Shown here piece after piece: positions 48,168 to 59,582 of a stretch of DNA of 64,000 nt (positions are counted from its first letter, which is position 1; the number at the start of each line of letters is the position of its first letter). Location: NCBI RefSeq assembly GCF_963259705.1, contig NC_081846.1, forward strand, positions 93,260,641 to 93,324,640, in the 5' to 3' direction. The position numbers and the translations under genes are program-made. Source of the DNA: Myotis daubentonii. Its lineage: Eukaryota > Chordata > Mammalia > Chiroptera > Vespertilionidae. The notes under the pieces were generated by a model. It made no database searches and was not told the DNA's origin. It saw only the letters and a program-made list of their open reading frames with translations.

Positions 48168-48796
48168 TTAGCGTCTAAAGAGCGCCTTCTCTTTTTTCTC
48201 CTTGTTCCTCCTCTTACGTGCTTTGAACTTTACATGAGCCATGGCATTATGGAACACATGGCAGCTGAAGCCCTCCCTGACCCCATACTCGACATGGTCC
48301 CGGAGGATTGCTAAGCTGGGGAAGACCCTGCAGCAGGCCATGCACCTGAACCCACAGTTCTGGGCCACCAGCCACTCAGGCGTCTTAGCTCTGGGATACC
48401 CGCCCAGAGCTGGAGGCTGTCCAGGAGTGTGAGCCTCCTCCCTGTTCTCCTGGGCTCCGCTGTCTAACATGGGCTCATGGGCAATTAGGTGTTTCTTCTC
48501 AGACATGTGATAGACGGGGACATTTTTATGGACCTTTCCAATGTAGGTCATTTCTTCCATTTTGATTTTTTTTGAGGGGGGCTCCCACCCTTCCTTTGTA
48601 TGGTATAAGACGGCCACACCCCTTTTCAGCTGTACATGCATATAGTAAATTTTCATGGGCCTTACATCTGTCCCATGTACTGGGGACATAAAGGGCTCGT
48701 CATTATTAGGTGCAGGGGAAGGAATGTAGGTATGTGAATAGTCAGAGGAGTTGTCCGTTTGCTCCGAGTCCTGGGATACAGGCATCTCCTTGATTT
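48168..48796 (-). CDS. FAM170A: FAM170A-like terminal coding exon (T)
   Basis: This is the only stretch in the window that reads as a conserved protein domain. The minus strand has a polypyrimidine acceptor ending TTTCCTAG at 48797-48809. It is followed by 629 nt open to a stop at 48168-48170, about 208 residues. It enters in phase 1: one base from the upstream exon completes the first codon. The family signature is an MKIYYM-type motif followed by an RGVAV-type core, then a K/P-rich linker, PRAKTPEWL, and a degenerate C2H2-like finger (RCMACCRVF ... DHVEYG ... GFSCHVFH). The C-terminus is a Lys/Arg-rich tail that could be a nuclear localisation signal, where the human protein as I recall it is acidic and longer. 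FAM170A is known as a testis-expressed nuclear zinc-finger protein needed for normal sperm formation. N-terminal residues must come from upstream exons, i.e. the repeat array at higher coordinates. FAM170B or a lineage-specific paralogue is the alternative. Confidence 0.82.
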
Positions 48797-49251
48797 CTAG
48801 GAAAGAAAATTTGAAACATAAAAAGATTACAAAATATATGTAAGGACTGTAGGAGTTAAAGTACACATGCTGTATGTGACCATGTGAAGTAAATATATAT
48901 GTGACATTTCAGAATTCTGTACGTGGTGTGCTATATCTAACGTGTTTACATGGTATAACTATATCAGAATGAGGATATGGGTTGTGTAGCATGTTCTTGT
49001 ACAGTGGTATGTATATTCTTAGCCATAACTTGGAAGGGTTTCTGTGTTTCAAAAAGAGAATGGCAAATCGGTGAATGCATGCTTGTTATGTAGTGTGGCA
49101 GCACATGTGAACTGTGTAGGAATGGTGCCTGCTTTAATGTGAGAGAGTGAGACTGAGTGTGTTATGTGCTTTCAGAATGTTCAGCTCTATGAAGGTCTTA
49201 TGGCCTGGTGGATGAAGTGACATATGATTAGTAGCGTCAAAACACATGAAA
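48797..49251. repeat. Unit R3 remnant next to exon T
   Basis: This is intronic sequence homologous to the part of other units that follows exon B (in plus orientation). In this unit exon T occupies the place of exon B. Confidence 0.75.
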
Positions 49252-49831
49252 GTTCATTTCCTTCAGGGCATGTGAGTTTTCTACAGTTTGCCCTAAAGAG
49301 GTTATCTGTGTGAGGGGCAGTAGATTCCTTATGGAACTAGTGTGTAAATATGTGAGTCTGGAAATGATTGTGTGAAGGAATGAGGGTAAGAGTGCATCTA
49401 GCTAATGCTGCTAGAGAATGGGAAATACAGATGAAGAAGAAAGGCCTGTGTACAAGACAGAACAAGGGAAAAGAAGGACAAAAGAGCATTACGTGGTATG
49501 GAGGAGGACAGATGTGTGAGTGTGTGAGGATCTGATTTTGTGCTCCTCTGAGGGGAAGGTTCTGAGGAAACTCTCATATCCATGTCACACTGTGCTCTAC
49601 CACAGGCACAGCTGCCCCAGTGCTGTATGTTGGGCATTTGTGCTGCAGGACTTTGCCCAGTTCTGCAAGGCGCATTCTCTACCTGTCTCTCCACAGAAGC
49701 CTCAGTCTTAGTCCTTCTGCCATAAAGCCCTTTTCTGTTTTTGAGAGGAAAGTGAACTAATAGGGAGCAGGCTGAGGAATTGAGCTACAGCTCATGACCA
49801 AGATCAGATCCCACCTTTGATTATTCCTTAC

Positions 49832-50023
49832 CATCCTCATCACGACGGGTACGCTTGGATGGGGTGGAGACACCGATAGGATGTTGTGAGAAGGTAGTCT
49901 TTACTCCTGCAGCCTCACTGCAGGCTGGGGCTTCCACGGTTGACTCGGGCTGAGGCACATTGTCTTGGCTTATGCGGCGTTCTGGGCAATGGAATAAAAT
50001 AGAACATTGAGACGAGGCATTTG
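49832..50023 (-). pseudogene. Candidate exon A of unit R4, acceptor lost
   Basis: This is the homologue of exon A: 192 nt open, with a good donor (GGATG then GTAAGG). It ends in phase 1, so it would splice in frame to exon T about 1 kb downstream. The acceptor that reads CCCAG in the other units reads CCCAA here, so this copy may be skipped. Because all cassette exons are phase 1-1, skipping would not disturb the frame. Confidence 0.55.
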
Positions 50024-51288
50024 TTGGGGTCTGTGTCAATTCAAAAAGTACTTGTTGAGTGGATATGACATGTGAGGCATCGTTGCTAGACATAACACCT
50101 CTTCTCATAGGAATATGAGTTTTCCATTTAAAATTCCATTAACTCCAAACTATAAGGAAACTTACTAGATGGTGTATTTTGTGAATATCAGTGGGATTGG
50201 GTATCAAAATGATATTTGAATGTAATGCGCTTGCTGTTTCAGTGCATAATGTGTGGCTTCAAAATGGGTTAAGGTTTAAAGTGAGGTTGATTTGGTATTA
50301 GCTAATGTGAATATTGGATGAACTTTGTGTGACTGAAAAGGATAAGGTTATGGGTGCTTTCTGTCTGATGTTAGTTCAGCACACATTTATGCATGTACAA
50401 TGCGTTATCAATAATGATGTTTTTATGTGCTTTATATATTATGTTGTTTAGATAAGGTATGTTATTACTGAGAATATGCTCTTTGAGAAGAGAGCAGTTA
50501 GTGTATTTGCAAAATGTGAGGGAATAACTGAAGAGGATGTGAAAATGAAGTTATATAAAATAAAACTTACCTGAACTTTGAAAAAAATGTCGGAGAGTTC
50601 AGATGAGGATGTGTAACATTAGAAATGAAAGGTATGAAAGATTGAGTTCTGACGGGATTAAGATAGAATATGGGAACTAAGGCCCAGCAATCTAACACTT
50701 AAGCATTCGAAAACAGAAATGTATGCTTAGTGAAAAATTCATGCAATATATTACCCACAATATCACGCTACAAGCGGCTCAGACTGGAAGCAACCCGAAT
50801 GACCACATAATTATAGTCATGGAAATATAATATTCATGCCATGATATACAGGTACCAAAAAGGAACAAAATTTATGTCATACACAACATGGATAAATTCC
50901 ACAAATATATTGATTAGTGAAAGGAGGTAGACACAAAGTATATATTGCTCCCTTGTATTGCCGTAAAATTTAAAAACAAGGATACAAATCTAGCCTCTTA
51001 AGAGTCAGAGAAATTATAACGGTTTGCATGGCATGGACAAAAATCCGGAATGGAGAATTTAGATGCAAGTGGAATGTTGTAGGGAAATGAATTATGGGGA
51101 CTGTGACAGCAAAGTGGTTTTATATGAGATGAATGTGAATGGGAAACTCTGGCTACTTAAATATAAGGATCTGATCGTGACTTTGCCTGGGAATCTCTGC
51201 ACTCTACCTCAAGTTCAGTTCTTGAGGATCCTACCACATTGGGCCTGTGTTAAGTTCTTAGTGCTTCACAGGAAACTGGTAATGTGGC

Positions 51289-51456
51289 CTGTGCTTGGCC
51301 AGCTCATAGGAACATGTTCTTCCATATTTCTCTGATAAAACTCTCCTCCCCTTAGGCCCTCTCCCATTATTTCCTCCAATAGAACACTGTTCTCCACTGA
51401 TCTCCTTGGGCTCCCTCCAGCTGTTTTTGGCATTTTCCCTGCTTCCACTGCTGATC
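51289..51456 (-). CDS. Candidate exon D of unit R4 (GC donor)
   Basis: The exon is 168 nt (56 codons), open in phase 1-1. The acceptor is ATAGTAG, with a moderately pyrimidine-rich lead. At the donor the GT of the other copies is GC (ACAG then GCCACA). GC donors are used rarely, so usage is uncertain. The encoded peptide is hydrophilic, rich in Glu, Arg and Gly, with no domain I recognise. Confidence 0.45.
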
Positions 51457-51600
51457 CTACTATGAAGATGCAGAATCCTTGGAGTATCTATTTGTTCTGG
51501 GCAGCTTGTTGTCGATTAATGGGAAGAAGCACTCAGCTGAACCATGGGTTCTGTATAGATCCCATCTCCTTTTGCATCCTACTCAATAGTTCCTCCTTAC

Positions 51601-51734
51601 CAGCATCATTTTGTTTGTCTTTAGAAGAGATGGAGGCAAACTCTCTGAAGAAGAGGCCCTCCGTGCTTTCTGGGCTTGAGTTAGGGCCCTTGCCTTTTGC
51701 CTGTGCTGCAAAGCATCACCTGAATTCAGCATTG
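51601..51734 (-). pseudogene. Exon C of unit R4, broken
   Basis: The donor (GCTG then GTAAGG) is intact. The acceptor has changed from CTCAG to CTCGG, and a one-base deletion makes the length 134 instead of 135 nt, shifting the frame. This copy is probably dead. Confidence 0.55.
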
Positions 51735-52105
51735 CCGAGAAATTAAATACAAATAATAGATATACAGAACATTCTTGTAGTCTTCTATTTACCTGCCCAT
51801 TAAGCAACGAGTCTACCATGTACCACATTCATTGAGCACACACGGCATGGATGGGTACTGTTATGTGGTTCCTATGAAAATATTCAATGCACGGAGTAGT
51901 TATTGTGCTAATATATGTCCTGCGTTTGTTCAAAGTTGGCTTCTTTGAAAATGGAACAGAGATTGCTGTCTGCTTTCAACCTGGACATAAAACTCTGTTA
52001 TCTTTGTCAGCTTCCCTTGAAGGTAGTTCTGACCATGAGATTACTTTTCTACAATGGAAAATGAATGGAAATGACATGTGCCATTTCAGGCTTCGCCATA
52101 CAGAC

Positions 52106-52207
52106 CTTGAATGTGACCCTCTGTGCTCTTCAGCTTCCTGACTGGCTGGAATACAGGCATCTCAGAGGGTCGTTTACAGGGAATTTTTTGATATAGTTGA
52201 TGGAATC
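52106..52207 (-). CDS. Candidate exon B of unit R4
   Basis: The exon is 102 nt (34 codons), open in phase 1-1. The acceptor TTTTCTTTTCCAG is strong, and the donor is CAAG then GTCTGT. The middle of the exon contains the string GAGATGCCTGTA. The same string occurs 9 bases into the T exon just after its acceptor, so exon B and the front of T look like relatives. No function can be assigned. Confidence 0.55.
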
Positions 52208-53268
52208 CTGGAAAAGAAAATTTTTAACATAAGCAAGCTAGAAGATGTGTGTGAAGTCTATAGGTTTTAAGATGTCTATGACCCACATGAGAATTTGGAG
52301 TGAAAGCTCATATGCATATTATATTACAGAATTCTATGTGTGGAATACTTTGAGGAGATTACATGGCATATCCATGTGGGAATGAGGATGTAGTTTTGTG
52401 TGCAAGTATTTTTGTAATTGTATGCATGTATTAGAGTATTTCTGGTGAGTGTTTTCCAAGGTAGTAAAGAGGATGGGGAATGTGTGTGTGCATGTTTGCA
52501 ATGTGGTATGACAGCATATGTGAATGGTGCAGGACTGGTCCTTGTGCTTACTGGAAGACAGTGAGACGGACAGTATTAGGGGAAGGGCTTATGAGATCTC
52601 TGAGTGTTCATTCAGTTCAGTGAAGATCTGAAGGCCTGTTAGCTGAAGTGCCATATAGATTAGAAAGGAAACAGATGAAAGTAAATTATCATCAAGGCAT
52701 GTAAGTTTATTAGACTTTGATTCGAAGAGGTTTTCTGTGTGAGGGGATGTGGCTTTTTTATGGTATTAATGTGTGCATATTACGAAATTAGTGAATCTGA
52801 TAATGATTATGTGAGGAAGCGAAGGTAAGAGTGTATCTTGGTAATGCTGTTAGAGAATAGGAAAGAGAAGAAGAGAGAAAGCCTGTGTGTATGTGAGAAC
52901 AAGGGAAAAGAAGGACATGAGAGCATTACCTGGTATGGAGCAGGACCGATGTGTGACTGTGTGAGGATCTGATTTTGTGCTCATCTGAGGGGAAGGTTCT
53001 GAGGAAACTCTCATATCCATGTCACACTGTGCTCTACCTCAGGCACATCTGCCCCAGTGCTGTGTGTTGGGGATTTGTGCTGCAGGACTTTGCCCAGTTC
53101 TGCAAGGCACACTCTCTACCTGTGCCTCCACAGAAGCCTCAGTCTTAGTCCTTCTGCCCTAAAGCCCTTTCCTGTTTTTGAGGTGAAAGTGAACTAATAG
53201 GGAGCAGGCTGAGGAATTGAGCTACAGCTCATGACCAAGATCAGATCCCACCTTTGTTTATTCCTTAC

Positions 53269-53460
53269 CATCCTCATCACGACGGGTACGCTTGGATGGG
53301 GTGGAGACACCGATAGGATGTTGTGAGAAGGTAGTCTTTTCTCCTGCAGCCTCACTGCAGGCTCGGGCTTCCACGGTTGACTCGGGCTGAGGCACATTGT
53401 CTTGGCTGATGCGGCCTTCTGCGCAATGGAATGAAATAGAACATTGAGACGAGGCATTTC
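53269..53460 (-). CDS. Candidate exon A of unit R5
   Basis: The exon is 192 nt (64 codons), open in phase 1-1, with acceptor GACCCCAG and strong donor GGATG then GTAAGG. The peptide is Ser/Gln/Cys-rich and ends in a basic-acidic patch (RTRRDED). The compositional style resembles the low-complexity N-terminal half of FAM170A, but I cannot prove orthology by eye. Confidence 0.6.
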
Positions 53461-54726
53461 CTGGGGTCTGTGTCAATTCAAGAAGTACATGTTGAGTGGA
53501 TATGACATGTGAGGCATCGTTGCTACACATGACACCTCTTCTCATAGAAATATGAGTTTTCCATTTAAAATTCCATTCACTCCAAACTATTAGTAAACTT
53601 ACTAAATGGTGTGTTTCGTGAATATCAGTGGGATTGGGTATTAAAATGAAATTTGAATGTAATGTGCTTGCTGTTTCAATGCATAATGTGTTGCTTAAAA
53701 CTGGGTTAAGGTTTAAAGTGAGGTTGATTTGGTATTAGCTAATGTGAATATGGGATGAACTTTGTGTGACTGAAAAGGTTAAGGTTATGTGTGCTTTCTG
53801 TCTGATGTTAGTTCAGCACACATTTATGTATGTAGAATGCTTTAAAAATAATGATGTATTTATGTGCTTTATATATTATGTTGTTTAGATAAGGCGTGTT
53901 ATTATTGAGAATATACTCTTTGAGACGAGAGCAATTAGTGTATTGTGAAAATGTGAGGGAATAATTAAAGGGGATGTGGAAATGAAGTTCTATAAAATAA
54001 AACTTACCTGTGCTTTGAAAAAAATGGCAGAGAGTTCAGGGGAGGATGTGTAACATTAGAAATGAAAAGTATGAAAGATTGAGTTCTGAAGGGATTAAGA
54101 TACAATATGGGATCTAAGGCCCAGCAAACTCACTCTTAAGCATTCGCCAAACAGAAATGTATGCGTAGTGAAAAATACATGCAATATATTACCCACAATA
54201 TCACTTTTCAAGTTGCTCAGATTGGAAGCAACCCTAATGACCAGATAGTTATAGTCAATGGAAATATAATATTCATGCCATGATATACAGGTACCCAAAA
54301 GGAACAAAATTTATGTCATACACAACATGGAGAAATTCCACAAATATATTGATTAGTGAAAGGAGCTAGACAAAAGTATATATTGTGCCCTTGTATTGCC
54401 ATAAAATTTAAAAACAAGGATATTAATCTAGCTACTTAAGAGTCAGACAAATTATAACGGTTTGCATGGCATGGACAAAAATCCAGCATGGGGAATTTAG
54501 ATGCAAGTGGAATGTTGTAGGGAAATGAATGACAGGGACAGTGACAGCAAAGGGGTCTTATATGAGATGAATGTGAATGGGAAACTCTGGCTATGTAAAT
54601 ACATAGATCTGATCGTGACTTTGCTTGGGAATCTCTGCACTCTACCTCAAGTTCAGTTCTTGAGGATCCTACCACATTGGGCCTGTGTTAAGTGATTAGT
54701 GCCTCACGAGATCCTGGTAATGTGAC

Positions 54727-54894
54727 CTGTGCTTGGCCAACTCATAGGAACATGTTCTTCCATGTTTCTCTGATAAAACTCTCCTCCCCTTAGGCCCTCT
54801 CCCATTATTTCCTCCAATAGAACACTGTTCTCCACTGATCTCCTTGGGCTCCCTCCAGCTGTTTTTGGTGTTTTCTCTGCTTCCACTGCTGATC
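54727..54894 (-). CDS. Candidate exon D of unit R5
   Basis: The exon is 168 nt, open in phase 1-1, with acceptor CTTAGTAG and donor CACAG then GTCACA. A hAT element (54903-55139) sits immediately upstream and has replaced the original polypyrimidine lead. The last bases of its inverted repeat now serve as that lead. The exon sequence itself is unaffected. Confidence 0.5.
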
Positions 54895-54902
54895 CTACTA
54901 AG

Positions 54903-55139
54903 GCGGTAATGGTGAACCTTTTGAGCTCAGCCTGTTAGTATTTGGAAAAACCCTCCCTTAACTGTGGTGCCATGTCACATACAGAAATTTTTTGATATTT
55001 TAATACATAGTAAAACAAAGATTTATATTTTTAATATTTATTTTATATATTGAAGTTCCATTTAACAAAGAAAAATCAACCAAAAAAAATGAGGTCATTT
55101 GTCACCTCTGACAGGTGTGTCATAGGTTCGCCATCAATG
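54903..55139. mobile_element. hAT miniature element in unit R5
   Basis: The 237-bp AT-rich element has inverted ends of the GGTAATGGTGAACCT type and is flanked by TACTAAG on both sides (7 of 8 bases of a target duplication visible). The empty site is visible in R7 (ACTAAGAAGATGCAG) and R4. Confidence 0.75.
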
Positions 55140-55282
55140 TACTAAGAAAATGCAGAATCACTGTAGTATCTGTTTGTACTGGGCAGCTTGTTGTCGGTTA
55201 ATGGGCAGAAACACTCAGCTCAACCATGGGTTCTGTCTAGATCCCACCTCCCTTGGCATCCTACTCAATAGTCCTTCCTTAC

Positions 55283-55417
55283 CAGCATCATTTTGCTTGT
55301 CTTTAGAAGAGCTGGAGGCAAAACTCTCTGTAGAAGAGGCCTTCCATATTTTCTGGCGTTGAGTTGGGGCCACTGCCATGTGCCTGCGCTGCAAAGCATC
55401 TCCTGAATTCAGCTTTG
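55283..55417 (-). CDS. Candidate exon C of unit R5
   Basis: The exon is 135 nt (45 codons), open in phase 1-1. The acceptor TTTAATTTCTCAG is preceded by a long T-rich tract, and the donor GCTG then GTAAGG is close to consensus. These are the best-looking splice sites in the array. The peptide is Lys/Gln/Ser-rich with no known domain. Confidence 0.6.
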
Positions 55418-55797
55418 CTGAGAAATTAAATAAAAATAATAGGTAGGCAGCCCATTCTTGTAATTTGTGTATTTACCTGTCCCTTAAACAAAGAATCTAC
55501 CATCGACCACATTTATGAACTCACACAGCCCTGAAGGGGTAGTGTTATGTGGTTCCTATAAAAATATTAAATGTACGGAATTAGTTATTATGTTAATATA
55601 TGTCCTGGGTGACTGGTTTTGTTCAAAGTGTCTTCTTTGAAAATGGAACAGAGATTGCTGTCTTCTGTCAACCTGGACATACAACTATGTTATCTTTGTT
55701 AGCTTCCCTTGAAGGTAGTTCTGACCATGAGATTACTTTTCTGCAATGGAAAATGAGTGGAAATGACATGTGCCATTTCAGGCTTCTCCATACAAAC

Positions 55798-55899
55798 CTC
55801 CTAAGTGCTGCTCTGTGCTCTTCTGTTTCATACCTGACTGAAATGCAGGCACCTCCGAGGCTCCAGTAGAGGAAACATTTTGATTTGGTTGATGGAATA
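55798..55899 (-). CDS. Candidate exon B of unit R5
   Basis: The exon is 102 nt, open in phase 1-1, with acceptor TTTTCTTTCCCAG and donor AGGAG then GTTTGT. An alternative internal donor (TCAG then GTATGA) would give a 66-nt version that is also phase 1-1. Confidence 0.55.
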
Positions 55900-56950
55900 C
55901 TGGGAAAGAAAATTTTTAACATAAGCAAGATAGAAGATGTGTGTTAAGTCTATAGGGGTTCAGATGTCCATGACCCACATGAGAATTTGGAATGAAAGTT
56001 CATATGCAAATTATATTTCAGAATTCTATGTGTGGGATACTTTGAGGTGATTACATGGCATATCCATGTGTTGGAATGAAGATGAAGTTTTGTGTGCAAG
56101 TATTTGTGGAATTGTATGCATGTATTAGAATATTTGTGGTGAGTGTTTTTCTTGTCGGTAAAGAGGATGGGGAATGAGTGTGTGCATGTTTGCAATGTGG
56201 TATGACAGCATATGTGAATGGTGCAGGACTGGTCCTTGTCCTTACTGGAAGGCAGTGAGACGGACAGTATTAGGGGAAGGGCGTATGAGATCTCAGAGTG
56301 TTCAGTTCAGTGAAGATCTGGTAGCTGAAGTGCCATATAGATTAGAAAGGAAACAGATGAAAGTAAATTATCATCAAGGCATGTAAGTTTATTAGACTTT
56401 GATCTGAATAGGTTTTCTGTGTGAGGGGATGTGGCTTTTTTATGGTATTAGTGTGTGCATATTATGAAATTAGTGAATCTGATAATGATTATGTGAGGAA
56501 GCGAAGGTAAGAGTGTATCTTGGTAATGCTGTTAGAGAATAGGAAAGAGAAGAAGAGAGAAAGCCTGTGTGTATGTGAGAACAAGGGAAAAGAAGGACAT
56601 GAGAGCATTACCTGGTATGGAGCAGGACCGATGTGTGACTGTGTGAGGATCTGATTTTGTGCTCATCTGAGGGGAAGGTTCTGAGGAAACTCTCATATCC
56701 ATGTCACACTGTGCTCTACCTCAGGCACATCTGCCCCAGTGCTGTGTGTTGGGGATTTGTGCTGCAGGACTTTGCCCAGTTCTGCAAGGCACACTCTCTA
56801 CCTGTGCCTCCACAGAAGCCTCAGTCTTAGTCCTTCTGCCCTAAAGCCCTTTCCTGTTTTTGAGGTGAAAGTGAACTAATAGGGAGCAGGCTGAGGAATT
56901 GAGCTACAGCTCATGACCAAGATCAGATCCCACCTTTGTTTATTCCTTAC

Positions 56951-57142
56951 CATCCTCATCACGACGGGTACGCTTGGATGGGGTGGAGACACCGATAGGA
57001 TGTTGTGAGAAGGTAGTCTTTTCTCCTGCAGCCTCACTGCAGGCTCGGGCTTCCACGGTTGACTCGGGCTGAGGCACATTTTCTTGGCTGATGCGGCCTT
57101 CTGCGCAATGGAATGAAATAGAACATTGAGACGAGGCATTTC
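56951..57142 (-). CDS. Candidate exon A of unit R6
   Basis: This is a near-identical copy of exon A of R5 (offset 3682), 192 nt, with both splice sites intact. One difference changes a single residue (Asp to Glu in the SQDN/SQEN stretch). Confidence 0.6.
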
Positions 57143-58409
57143 CTGGGGTCTGTGTCAATTCAAGAAGTACATGTTGAGTGGATATGACATGTGAGGCATC
57201 GTTGCTACACATGACACCTCTTCTCATAGAAATATGAGTTTTCCATTTAAAATTCCATTCACTCCAAACTATTAGTAAACTTACTAAATGGTGTGTTTCG
57301 TGAATATCAGTGGGATTGGGTATTAAAATGAAATTTGAATGTAATGTGCTTGCTGTTTCAATGCATAATGTGTTGCTTAAAACTGGGTTAAGCTTTAAAG
57401 TGAGGTTGATTTGGTATTAGCTAATGTGAATATGGGATGAACTTTGTGTGACTGAAAAGGTTAAGGTTATGTGTGCTTTCTGTCTGATGTTAGTTCAGCA
57501 CACATTTATGTATGTAGAATGCTTTAAAAATAATGATGTATTTATGTGCTTTATATATTATGTTGTTTAGATAAGGCATGTTATTATTGAGAATATACTC
57601 TTTGAGACGAGAGCAATTAGTGTATTGTGAAAATGTGAGGGAATAATTAAAGGGGATGTGGAAATGAAGTTCTATAAAATAAAACTTACCTGTGCTTTGA
57701 AAAAAATGGCAGAGAGTTCAGGGGAGGATGTGTAACATTAGAAATGAAAAGTATGAAAGATTGAGTTCTGAAGGGATTAAGATACAATATGGGATCTAAG
57801 GCCCAGCAAACTAACTCTTAAGCATTCGCCAAACAGAAATGTATGCGTAGTGAAAAATACATGCAATATATTACCCACAATATCACTTTTCAAGTTGCTC
57901 AGATTGGAAGCAACCCTAATGACCAGATAATTATAGTCAATGGAAATATAATATTCATGCCATGATATACAGGTACCCAAAAGGAACAAAATTTATGTCA
58001 TACACAACATGGAGAAATTCCACAAATATATTGATTAGTGAAAGGAGCTAGACAAAAGTATATATTGTGCCCTTGTATTGCCATAAAATTTAAAAACAAG
58101 GATATTAATCTAGCTACTTAAGAGTCAGACAAATTATAACGGTTTGCATGGCATGGACAAAAATCCGGCATGGAGAATTTAGATGCAAGTGGAATGTTGT
58201 AGGGAAATGAATGACAGGGACAGTGACAGCAAAGGGGTCTTATATGAGATGAATGTGAATGGGAAACTCTGGCTATGTAAATACATAGATCTGATTCGTG
58301 ACTTTGCCTGGGAATCTCTGCACTCTACCTCAAGTTCAGTTCTTGGGGATCCTACCACATTGGGCCTGTGTTAAGTGATTAGTGCCTCACGAGATCCTGG
58401 TAATGTGAC

Positions 58410-58577
58410 CTGTGCTTGGCCAACTCATAGGAACATGTTCTTCCATGTTTCTCTGATAAAACTCTCCTCCCCTTAGGCCCTCTCCCATTATTTCCTCCAA
58501 TAGAACACTGTTCTCCACTGATCTCCTTGGGCTCCCTCCAGCTGTTTTTGGTGTTTTCTCTGCTTCCACTGCTGATC
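58410..58577 (-). CDS. Candidate exon D of unit R6
   Basis: This is a near-identical copy of exon D of R5 (offset 3683). It carries the same hAT insertion directly upstream of the acceptor, and its 168 nt are open in phase 1-1. Confidence 0.5.
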
Positions 58578-58585
58578 CTACTAAG

Positions 58586-58822
58586 GCGGTAATGGTGAAC
58601 CTTTTGAGCTCAGCCTGTTAGTATTTGGAAAAACCCTCCCTTAACTGTGGTGCCATGTCACATACAGAAATTTTTTGATATTTTAATACATAGTAAAACA
58701 AAGATTTATATTTTTAATATTTATTTTATATATTGAAGTTCCATTTAACAAAGAAAAATCAACCAAAAAAAATGAGGTCGTTTGTCACCTCTGACAGGTG
58801 TGTCATAGGTTCGCCATCAATG
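58586..58822. mobile_element. hAT miniature element in unit R6
   Basis: This is the same 237-bp element at the same position as in R5, so it was copied by the unit duplication and not inserted independently. Confidence 0.75.
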
Positions 58823-58965
58823 TACTAAGAAAATGCAGAATCACTGTAGTATCTGTTTGTACTGGGCAGCTTGTTGTCGGTTAATGGGCAGAAACACTCA
58901 GCTCAACCATGGGTTCTGTCTAGATCCCACCTCCCTTGGCATCCTACTCAATAGTCCTTCCTTAC

Positions 58966-59100
58966 CAGCATCATTTTGCTTGTCTTTAGAAGAGCTGGAG
59001 GCAAAACTCTCTGTAGAAGAGGCCTTCCATATTTTCTGGCGTTGAGTTGGGGCCACTGCCATGTGCCTGCGCTGCAAAGCATCTCCTGAATTCAGCTTTG
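58966..59100 (-). CDS. Candidate exon C of unit R6
   Basis: This is a 135-nt copy of exon C of R5, with both splice sites intact and phase 1-1. Confidence 0.6.
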
Positions 59101-59480
59101 CTGAGAAATTAAATAAAAATAATAGGTAGGCAGCCCATTCTTGTAATTTGTGTATTTACCTGTCCCTTAAACAAAGAATCTACCATCGACCACATTTATG
59201 AACTCACACAGCCCTGAAGGGGTAGTGTTATGTGGTTCCTATAAAAATATTAAATGTACGGAATTAGTTATTATGTTAATATATGTCCTGGGTGACTGGT
59301 TTTGTTCAAAGTGTCTTCTTTGAAAATGGAACAGAGATTGCTGTCTTCTGTCAACCTGGACATACAACTATGTTATCTTTGTTAGCTTCCCTTGAAGGTA
59401 GTTCTGACCATGAGATTACTTTTCTGCAATGGAAAATGAGTGGAAATGACATGTGCCATTTCAGGCTTCTCCATACAAAC

Positions 59481-59582
59481 CTCCTAAGTGCTGCTCTGTG
59501 CTCTTCTGTTTCATACCTGACTGAAATGCAGGCACCTCCGAGGCTCCAGTAGAGGAAACATTTTGATTTGGTTGATGGAATA
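59481..59582 (-). CDS. Candidate exon B of unit R6
   Basis: This is a 102-nt copy of exon B of R5, with both splice sites intact and phase 1-1. Confidence 0.55.

Larger units (their letters stand above)
49252..52680. repeat. Tandem unit R4
   Basis: This is a complete 3.43 kb unit without the hAT insertion. Exon A's acceptor and exon C are damaged, and exon B is intact. Confidence 0.85.
52681..56362. repeat. Tandem unit R5
   Basis: This is a complete 3.68 kb unit, nearly identical to R6. It carries a 237-bp hAT element upstream of exon D. All four exons are open. Confidence 0.92.

Noticed and set aside
48241..48432. Plus-strand open frame overlapping exon T
   Set aside because: It is a shadow of the conserved minus-strand coding exon.
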